Notes under the pieces: model-generated
What the model was told of the DNA's origin: nothing
Seen by the model: the letters and a program-made list of their open reading frames with translations, nothing else
Databases searched by the model: none
In this document: piece by piece, positions 58,516 through 64,000 of the stretch
Layout of the letters: the number at the start of each line of letters is the position of its first letter
Numbering within the stretch: position 1 is the first letter of the stretch
Source of the DNA: RBG-16-57-9 sp964462185
GTDB lineage: Archaea; Thermoproteota; Bathyarchaeia; TCS64
Length of the DNA stretch: 64,000 nt
NCBI GenBank assembly: GCA_964462185.1
Contig: CAYWWV010000001.1
Coordinates: 67,801-131,800, forward strand
Reading direction: 5' to 3'
Position numbers and translations under genes: made by a program

Positions 58516-58712
58516 CCCAACCACTCCTCCCAGAGGTTGAACACCAGCCCAAAGGGGTCGCACAGATAACAAAGCCTCCCCCTTCCCCTCCACCATTGGG
58601 CCTTCAAGAACTCCCCCTCCTCCACCTTGAACCCCAACACCCTGGTAGACTCCCCCACCTCTTCGAAGAATGGGGGGTCCAGGTTGAGGTTTCCACTTAT
58701 CTCAAACCGCAT
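58506..58712 (-). CDS. Half-size VOC (glyoxalase-fold) protein
   Basis: A 68-residue protein whose C-terminal part YLCDPFGLVFNLWEE matches the last strands of vicinal-oxygen-chelate domains (xxDPxGNxxxL). A full VOC domain has about 120 residues in two modules, so this holds one module only and would need to dimerise, or it is the remnant of a longer gene. An AAAGGAT sequence precedes the ATG at 58712. Its stop overlaps the redoxin start, which supports translation. Confidence 0.5.
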   Translation of the reverse strand: MRFEISGNLNLDPPFFEEVGESTRVLGFKVEEGEFLKAQWWRGRGRLCYLCDPFGLVFNLWEEWLGWF

Positions 58713-58979
58713 ATCCTTTCTTACTGGGTAGATCGTGGGTTTGCTCGTTTATCTTTTTCAACGATTTTGCGGGAGTTGTGGGCTCTTCGATGCGTAACAC
58801 ACCTTGAAACCCCAAACAATTATAACTGGTTTTTGGCCTATTATCTTGGAAAACTCGAAAAAACCATGCTGTTTGTAAAAACAACCCACTTTTCCCATTT
58901 TAAAATAAATCTGGTTTAAAACACATATTAAAAAAGAGAATTACTTAAATCTCTAGTATGAAAGAATAATGGAGGGGTG
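58713..58979. other. AT-rich divergent intergenic region
   Basis: No gene is seen in about 265 bases between the VOC-like gene and the antiporter. The right half is strongly AT-rich, with TTTTAAAATAAATC and TTTAAAACACATATTAAAAA near 58900-58935, likely the antiporter promoter; GGAGG at 58971 is its ribosome-binding site. Confidence 0.55.
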
Positions 58980-60153
58980 ATGAACGGGGGATTAGGCCAG
59001 TTCGACGCTGTCTACAACATCCTAATCCTCGTCGTCGCCATCACCCTCATAGCAAGACAGATCAACTTCCCCGCCACCATCGCCTTCATCCTCGCAGGAC
59101 TCCTAGCCGCCTCAGTCCCCAGAATACCCATCCCCCACCTCTCCCCCGAGATATTCCTCACCATACTGCTCCCCCCCATACTATTCACAGAGACCCTAAC
59201 CACAGACATATACGGCCTAATAGACGACAGCGACACCATACTATCCTACGCCATCGCGGGAACCATACTCATCACCATATCCCTAAGCCTAGTGGCCAAA
59301 GCAGCCCTAGGCCTAAGCTGGTTGGAGTCCCTAATCATGGGGGTGGTCCTCGCCCCCACCGACCCCGTCAGCGTGATATCCACATTCAAACAGATGGGAG
59401 TCATTAAGAGGTTCCAACTCATCGTCTCAGGGGAAAGCCTCTTCAACGACGGCGTGGCCATCGTGGCCTACACCCTAATACTAAGAGCCGTACAGGGCAC
59501 CCTCACCCCCACGGAGATTCTGGAGACCGCCATCGTTAGCGTCTTAGGGGGGGTGGTCATCGGCTACATTGCGGGATACCTGGTCCACCTGGTCATGTGT
59601 TGGACCGAAGACCTCTACGTTAAAACCCTCCTAACCTTCATCACAGGCTTCGGGGTCTTCCGCTTGGCCGAGGAGTTCCACACCAGCGGCGTCATAGCGG
59701 TGGTCATATCAGGGCTCCTCTTGAACTACCGCTCCAAAAACTATGGGGGGCTTCCACCTGAGGCCGAGGAGGCCCTACTGGTCATCTGGGAGTTCGTGGG
59801 CTTCCTAGCCAGCAGCTTCGCCTTCATCTTCATAGGGGTAAGCCTAGACCTGGGCCTCTTAAGGGCGTACGCCCTCCCCATACTGGCACTGGGTGCTGCC
59901 AGCCTCCTCCTGCGCCACGCCATGGTGGTGGCCATAGCCTGGTACCTGGAGAGGGCCCGGGGCAAGAGAATCCCCTACAACTGGAGGTATGGCATGACTT
60001 GGAGCGGCTTGAAGGGGGCCGTCTCCATAGTCCTTGTTCTAGGTGTGACGGGCCTAAACCTGGCCCAAGAGGAACTAATGTTGGCCCTGACCTTCGGCCT
60101 AGTCCTCCTCACCAACGTGGTCCAAGGCTTAACCATGCCCCGCCTCATAAGAG
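58980..60153 (+). CDS. Na+/H+ antiporter, CPA1 (NhaP-type), 3' end missing
   Basis: About 391 codons of a cation/proton antiporter with some 12 membrane spans. The CPA1 motifs are seen: ILLPPILFTETLTTDI, the ion-binding MGVVLAPTDPVSVISTFKQM, VSGESLFNDGVAIVAY and, near the cut, GLKGAVSIVLVLGV. The gene enters the scaffold gap (60154-60253) after MPRLIR. What follows the gap in the same frame does not belong to an antiporter. The start is ATG 58980 with GGAGG five bases upstream. Likely role: pH and sodium homeostasis. Confidence 0.88.
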
Positions 60154-60253
60154 NNNNNNNNNNNNNNNNNNNNNNNNNNNNNNNNNNNNNNNNNNNNNNN
60201 NNNNNNNNNNNNNNNNNNNNNNNNNNNNNNNNNNNNNNNNNNNNNNNNNNNNN

Positions 60254-60353
60254 GGAGGTTATTGAGAGTGGCAACCACGGGTACACCAGCATTCCCGAGT
60301 TTGTGAGGGCTGCTGTTAGGAGGTATCTGAGGGATCTGGGCTATATTGTGTAG
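60254..60353 (+). CDS. Ribbon-helix-helix regulator, C-terminal fragment
   Basis: The 32 codons after the scaffold gap read EVIESGNHGYTSIPEFVRAA and VRRYLRDLGYIV. This is the helix-turn-helix half of a CopG/Arc-type ribbon-helix-helix protein (xxGxYxSxxEFVRxAxRRxL), not the tail of the preceding antiporter. Its N-terminal DNA-contacting strand must lie in the gap. The continuous frame across the N run is coincidental. Confidence 0.6.
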
Positions 60354-60395
60354 AGGTGGGAAACCAATATAAATATCGCTAGTGATATAAACGGT

Positions 60396-60761
60396 ATGGA
60401 GCGTTGCAGATCCTGTGGAAACGAGTTAAACCCCCAATACAACTTCTGCCCCAAATGCGGTTTCAGAACCCTCCAGGGAGAGAAACGCGGCGTAAAAACC
60501 CCCAGGGAGAGGAGACCCGAGTGGGAGGACGCGGTGGAGGAGGCCTTGGAAACCGCCTCCACGCTGCTGGAGGAGGCCGTGGAGAGCGCCAGGGAGGCCG
60601 TAAGGCAGGCCTTGGAGCAGATACGCGAGGAGGTGGGGCGCTCAAAGGAGGGCGGCCCCTCCAGGGTTTTCTGCCCCGAGTGCGGGCGACCCAACCCAGG
60701 CGACTCGGTCTACTGTAGTAGGTGCGGTCGACGGCTGAGGCCCGGCGAGGGGCAGCGTTAA
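60396..60761 (+). CDS. Double zinc-ribbon protein
   Basis: A 121-residue protein with two zinc ribbons, one at each end: CRSCGNELNPQYNFCPKCGF (about residues 4-23) and CPECGRPNPGDSVYCSRCGR (about 93-112). The middle (about 40-80) is a charged helix, likely coiled coil (EDAVEEALETASTLLEEAVE). Function unknown. The ATG at 60396 has AATATAAATATCGC about 28 bases upstream, a good TATA element. The PfkB kinase gene follows 31 bases later. Confidence 0.75.
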   Translation: MERCRSCGNELNPQYNFCPKCGFRTLQGEKRGVKTPRERRPEWEDAVEEALETASTLLEEAVESAREAVRQALEQIREEVGRSKEGGPSRVFCPECGRPNPGDSVYCSRCGRRLRPGEGQR

Positions 60762-60792
60762 CCACAATAGTGTCTTAACCCCCCTTGAATCC

Positions 60793-61764
60793 ATGGCGGT
60801 TCTCTGCGCCGGGAGCTTCGTGGTCGACCTGGTGGTCCCCAGCTTGGGCGGGCTGGGTGAGCCCGGGAGCCTGATCTACGCCCCCCAGGGAATCCACTTC
60901 TCGACTGGAGGCCACGCCGCCAACGTGGCCCTCAGCCTAGCCCAAATGGGTTTGGAGGAGGTCTACGCAGCGGGAACCCTGGGGGAAGACCCCCTAGGCA
61001 AGGTCTTCTCGGAAACCCTGAGGTCTCGGGGCGTAACCCCCATCCCCCAGTGGGTGGAGGGCGGCTCCACCGCTAAAAACATAGCTCTAGTCTTCCAAGG
61101 GGAGGATAGGCGCTTCATAGCTGAGTTTGGAACCAACAGCCTGCTAGACCCCGACCACATTCTGCGGGCCATAGGGCTGACGCGCCCCCAAGCCCTCTAC
61201 CTGGGGACCCTGGGGGGCCTCCCCCAGGTGGAGAGCCGGCTAACAGAGATCTTGGATTCCTCCAAAGCCCCCCTCAAGGCACTGGACGTGATTCCCCCCA
61301 CCCAAAGCTGGGACTTTCTTTGGCCTGCCCTCCCCCACGCAGACTTTATACACCTGAACAAGGAGGAGGCCCAAAGCCTTACGGGGTCCAGTGAACCCCC
61401 TGCAGCGGCCAGGCAGCTGGTTGAGGCGGGAGCGGGGTTCGCCGCGGTGACGGGGGGAAGGGAGGGGGTTTGGGCCTCCCTTGGTGAGTGGAACATACGC
61501 CTCCCAGCCTTCCAGGTGGGAGAGGTGGATGCCACCGGGGCGGGGGACGCCTTCACAGCGGGGGTGGTGCTCAAGCTCCTTGAGCAGGGGGAGGCCCAAA
61601 GCCTACAGGGTGCTTTGGAGGCACTACTCATGGGCCAAGCCATGGGGGCGGCCTCGGCCACCCAGGTAGGTGCAACGGCAGGGGTCAGCCCTTGGAAGGT
61701 GGCTCGGCTCATAGAGGGCCAGGGGGAGAGGGTTAGGGGTGGAGCATGTGTGGAGGAGGCTTGA
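60793..61764 (+). CDS. PfkB-family carbohydrate kinase
   Basis: A 323-residue ribokinase-type sugar or nucleoside kinase. The N-terminal signature FSTGGHAANVALSLAQMGL and the C-terminal motif VDATGAGDAFTAG with its catalytic Asp are both present, as well as AVTGGREGVW. The substrate cannot be told from sequence; candidates are ribose, fructose phosphate or nucleosides. The end overlaps the RadA-like gene by 26 bases, so the next gene's GTG start lies inside this one. Confidence 0.9.
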   Translation: MAVLCAGSFVVDLVVPSLGGLGEPGSLIYAPQGIHFSTGGHAANVALSLAQMGLEEVYAAGTLGEDPLGKVFSETLRSRGVTPIPQWVEGGSTAKNIALVFQGEDRRFIAEFGTNSLLDPDHILRAIGLTRPQALYLGTLGGLPQVESRLTEILDSSKAPLKALDVIPPTQSWDFLWPALPHADFIHLNKEEAQSLTGSSEPPAAARQLVEAGAGFAAVTGGREGVWASLGEWNIRLPAFQVGEVDATGAGDAFTAGVVLKLLEQGEAQSLQGALEALLMGQAMGAASATQVGATAGVSPWKVARLIEGQGERVRGGACVEEA

Positions 61765-62434
61765 GCGGCGGCCCACGGGTCTCAGAGGCTTGGACAGGCT
61801 CCTGGGGGGAGGCTTCCACGCGGCCTCCCTCAACACCATCTACGGCGAACCCACCACGGGAAAGACCACCCTCTGCCTCACCTTCCTGCTCCACCACCTG
61901 GCGAGCAACCCCTCTGCAAGGGCCTACTACCTGGATGTGGACAACAAGCTTAACACCCAGCGCCTACTGGAGCTGGCAGGGCCCCGAAGAATGGTGTTAC
62001 CCAGGCTAAACCTCTACACCCCTGACAGCTTCCAATCCCAGGGACAAGCCTTGGAGAGCCTACCCCCCCTAAACCCCCTGGACGTGGTGGTGGTGGACAG
62101 CGCCACAGGGCTTTACCGGGGGGAGGTGGGGGAGGGGGAGGAGGTCTTCCGCGTCAACCAGGAGTTGAACTGGCAGCTGGCCCTCCTCGTCGAGCAGGTG
62201 TCCACCAGTGGTGCCACAGCCCTGGCCACCGGGCAGGTCAGAACCAGACCTGGCCTGGGCGTGGTGGAGCCGGTCTCCCCCAGGCTACTCCGCTACTGGA
62301 GCGCAACCCTGTTGAGGCTAGAGCGGGGAGCAAAGCCCAACACCCGCTACGCCTTCCTAGAGAAACCCCAACCCGCTCGGAAGCCTATTATACTGACTAT
62401 AAGTGGATCAGGGTTGACGGAGGAAACCCCTTGA
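61739..62434 (+). CDS. RadA/RadB-like recombinase paralog
   Basis: A 231-residue RecA-fold ATPase without the N-terminal HhH domain, in the size range of RadB. It starts RRPTGLRGLDRLLGGGFHAA, has Walker A YGEPTTGKTTLCL (about residue 36) and Walker B LDVVVVDSATGLY; the region ALLVEQVSTSGATALATGQV matches the archaeal RadB/RadA paralog family. Such paralogs modulate RadA-mediated strand exchange. With the Sws1-like SWIM protein at 3771-4181 it could form a Shu-like complex, as inferred from eukaryotic relatives. The start is GTG 61739; the stop overlaps the CarS gene by 4 bases. Confidence 0.85.
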   Translation: MEHVWRRLERRPTGLRGLDRLLGGGFHAASLNTIYGEPTTGKTTLCLTFLLHHLASNPSARAYYLDVDNKLNTQRLLELAGPRRMVLPRLNLYTPDSFQSQGQALESLPPLNPLDVVVVDSATGLYRGEVGEGEEVFRVNQELNWQLALLVEQVSTSGATALATGQVRTRPGLGVVEPVSPRLLRYWSATLLRLERGAKPNTRYAFLEKPQPARKPIILTISGSGLTEETP

Positions 62435-62904
62435 TACACCAACTCTTGGCTGTCCTATGGATATACCTGCCCGCCTACGTTGCCAACGCGGCCCCCGTTG
62501 TACTGGGCGGCGGGAGACCCCTAGACGGGGGAGCCACCTGGGTGGACGGCAAACCTCTACTGGGGAGCCACAAAACCATTAGGGGCTGCGCCGTAGGGAT
62601 GCTGGCGGGGGCCTTGGTTGGAGTGGCCCAGGGGTGGCCCACGGTAGGTGTGGTCCAAGGCGTGGGGGCCATCCTCGGCGACCTCATGAGTAGCTTCGTT
62701 AAGCGCCGCCTAGACCTGGAGCCGGGAGCCAGCGCACCCCTCCTCGACCAATTAGACTTCATAGTGGTGGCAGCTCTCCTAAGCCAACCCCTCACAAAAG
62801 CCTCCCACCAAGACCTAGCCACCATAATCCTCCTGACTGTGCCCATCCACTACCTCGCAAACTTCTTCTCCTGGCTCTTCAAGGTGAAGGACAGGCCCTG
62901 GTGA
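62431..62904 (+). CDS. carS: CDP-archaeol synthase CarS
   Basis: Integral membrane enzyme that activates digeranylgeranylglyceryl phosphate with CTP, a step unique to archaeal lipid synthesis. The 157 residues show four to five membrane spans and the family motifs YVANAAPVVLGGGRPLDGG, LLGSHKTIRG, and GDLMSSFVKRRLDLEPGASA then PLLDQLDF. The TTG start overlaps the preceding gene (4 bases). Length is normal. Confidence 0.94.
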   Translation: MIHQLLAVLWIYLPAYVANAAPVVLGGGRPLDGGATWVDGKPLLGSHKTIRGCAVGMLAGALVGVAQGWPTVGVVQGVGAILGDLMSSFVKRRLDLEPGASAPLLDQLDFIVVAALLSQPLTKASHQDLATIILLTVPIHYLANFFSWLFKVKDRPW

Positions 62905-63003
62905 AGCCTCAACATAGTTTTACTTGAACCTAGAGGCCCATAAGGTATATGAGGGGATCGGAGAAGGTTATGGGGAAGGCGGATACCATGTGGGGGTGGG
63001 CTG

Positions 63004-63576
63004 GTGTCGAGTAGCAGTAGGCGAAAGATGTTAGCCGCCCGTGAGGACATCGCCAACAGGGTTGTGGAGCTGGCTAAACGCAAGGACATGACGGTGTACC
63101 AGACGGTGAACGACATCCTCCTCCAAGCCTTGAGGGTGGAGGAGGCGGGGATGAACCTGAGACAGGTGGTGGATGAGCGGTGGATGCTGGAGAGGGCCCA
63201 GGAGACGGGGTTCACCTTCACCATAGAGCAGCTACTATACCGGGTGGTGGACAGGGCCTACGAGTTGGACCCAGGGGGATTGGAGGAGGTCTTCCGCTCT
63301 ATGGGTCACTGGTACGGCAAATACTTCAAAGCCAAGAGCGAGACCCCCCTCAAGGCATTCGAGGAGGCCCTACAGCTCTTCACCCTGGGGGGTTGCGACT
63401 ACACCTTGGAGGTGGGCCGGGACGAGCTCTCCTTCAGCTACCTAGGTGAGAAGCTCACCCAGGGATACGTGGAGCTATTCAGCCTATTCGTGGAGGAACT
63501 CCTATCAGAGCTAGGGTATCGGCTTAAGGCCAAGGACATCAACAGGGGAATCATCAAGATGGAGTTGAGCCGCTGA
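63004..63576 (+). CDS. Unknown RHH-like protein with C-terminal domain, paralog A
   Basis: A 190-residue protein I do not recognise. The N-terminal part (about 5-45, AAREDIANRVVELAKRKDMT, VYQTVNDILLQAL) resembles a ribbon-helix-helix module; a linker follows, then a domain with MGHWYGKYFKAK (about residue 100) and a strand-rich end (CDYTLEVGRDELSFSYLGEK). The next gene encodes a protein of the same build, and the two share a single base (A of TGATG). The start is GTG at 63004. No partner gene outside the pair is visible. Confidence 0.72.
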   Translation: MSSSSRRKMLAAREDIANRVVELAKRKDMTVYQTVNDILLQALRVEEAGMNLRQVVDERWMLERAQETGFTFTIEQLLYRVVDRAYELDPGGLEEVFRSMGHWYGKYFKAKSETPLKAFEEALQLFTLGGCDYTLEVGRDELSFSYLGEKLTQGYVELFSLFVEELLSELGYRLKAKDINRGIIKMELSR

Positions 63577-64000
63577 TGGTGGAGGAGCTGCTCTCAGACA
63601 CCAAGCTAATACCCGTGCCCAAGGCCCTGGCCGACCAAATCAGACACCAAGCCGCCCGCCTAGGCCTAAGCGTCTCAGCCATAACAGCGGACTCCCTTAG
63701 AAACTTCCTCAAAGCCCACCAATTGGGGGCCACCCTGGGGGAGGCCGTAGACCTGGTGCGCCTCTCCCAAGTCCACCGAGGCGCCGGCCACCTAGCCCTC
63801 CAGAGGGCAGGATTCAAAGACCTCGTAAAGACCCTCTACGCCGAAGACCCCTCCACATTGCGACGACTTTGGAGGCAGTCAGGCAGGTGGTACGCCGCCT
63901 ACCTCTCCAGCAAGCTGGGGGAAGACCTCCTCGGCTTCCTAGAGAAGGACCTGCTGCTGACCTGGAACCTGGATGAGTCCCAGGTGGAGGTGGAGGACCT
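63576..64000 (+). CDS. Unknown RHH-like protein, paralog B, cut at window edge
   Basis: About 141 codons before the right edge. The N-terminal part (KLIPVPKALADQIRHQAARL, GLSVSAITADSLRNFL) again resembles a ribbon-helix-helix, and QSGRWYAAYLSSKLG aligns with the GHWYGKYF segment of paralog A. The central sequence is RAGFKDLVKTLYAEDPSTLR. The visible end DESQVEVED enters the strand-rich part. It starts with ATG inside the stop of paralog A (TGATG), so the pair is translationally coupled. Function unknown. Confidence 0.7.
   Translation, partial: MVEELLSDTKLIPVPKALADQIRHQAARLGLSVSAITADSLRNFLKAHQLGATLGEAVDLVRLSQVHRGAGHLALQRAGFKDLVKTLYAEDPSTLRRLWRQSGRWYAAYLSSKLGEDLLGFLEKDLLLTWNLDESQVEVED

Noticed and set aside
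1..64000. CRISPR array, insertion sequence, prophage or toxin-antitoxin locus
   Set aside because: No regularly spaced repeats, transposase, integrase or phage structural genes were seen; the RHH fragment at 60254 has no visible toxin partner.

Overview
The window comes from a scaffolded, probably metagenomic, archaeal genome. Archaeal markers are plentiful: the DP2 subunit of D-family DNA polymerase, Alba, Sec61-beta, RNA polymerase subunit D, ribosomal proteins S13, S4, S11, L18e, L13, S9 and L13e, a multi-OB-fold RPA, Taw1 (wyosine pathway), CarS (archaeal lipid synthesis), pantoate kinase, RadA-like and SWIM proteins. DP2 together with L13e points to a TACK-type archaeon that is not a classical crenarchaeote; Bathyarchaeota or a relative is my best guess, by inference only. 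Superoxide reductase and 2-oxoacid:ferredoxin oxidoreductase fit an anaerobe. Genes are dense, starts are often GTG or TTG, and several genes look leaderless with a TATA box about 25-30 bases upstream. Six 100-base runs of N are scaffold gaps, and most interrupt or truncate a gene.

Layout. 0-4.2 kb: information processing (DP2 C-terminus, Sec61-beta, Alba; then on the minus strand SWIM protein, a tiny membrane protein, RPA). 4.2-9.5 kb: metallophosphoesterase, a coupled M28 peptidase/radical SAM pair, superoxide reductase, tRNA-Pro, PhoU-like regulator. 9.6-16.6 kb: TrpRS, M32 carboxypeptidase, Taw1, GyrI-like protein, tRNA-Gly, methyltransferase, DUF362 and a broken amidohydrolase. 17-19.3 kb: MoxR/VWA pair with an unusual Walker B. 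19.4-22.4 kb: oxoacid:ferredoxin oxidoreductase. 22.4-25.5 kb: transporter, zinc-ribbon membrane protein, an unknown protein and a stand-alone RAM protein. 25.7-28.4 kb: rps13-rps4-rps11-rpoD-rpl18e. 28.4-33.9 kb: lipoyl H-protein, tRNA-Lys, a frameshifted small gene, Lrp regulator, DNPH1-like hydrolase, galactokinase, polysaccharide deacetylase, PK-C protein, RraA-like protein. 33.9-36.7 kb: FeoB with a DtxR-FeoA fusion and a perfect operator-like palindrome. 36.7-50 kb: alcohol dehydrogenase, amidotransferase, two acetolactate synthase operons (ilvBN and ilvBNC), threonine synthase, pantoate kinase, aminotransferase. 50-54.3 kb: ArsR-type regulator with a heterodimeric ABC exporter. 54.3-55.5 kb: rpl13-rps9-rpl13e. 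55.6-64 kb: HAD phosphatase, tRNA-Gly, an uncharacterised nuclease-like family, redoxin, antiporter, RHH fragment, PfkB kinase, RadA-like protein, CarS and a tandem pair of unknown RHH-like paralogs running off the right edge.

How the parts work together. Branched-chain amino acid and CoA precursor synthesis is the best represented pathway: two IlvBN enzymes, IlvC and pantoate kinase. The two ilvB leaders share a short motif at nearly the same distance from the start codon, which is the most promising candidate for an undescribed regulatory element. Iron uptake (FeoB plus regulator) and multidrug-type export (ABC plus regulator) each form a self-contained operon with its own palindromic candidate operator. 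Recombination proteins (SWIM, RPA and a distant RadA paralog) suggest a Shu-like accessory set.

No CRISPR array, insertion sequence, prophage or rRNA gene is visible.
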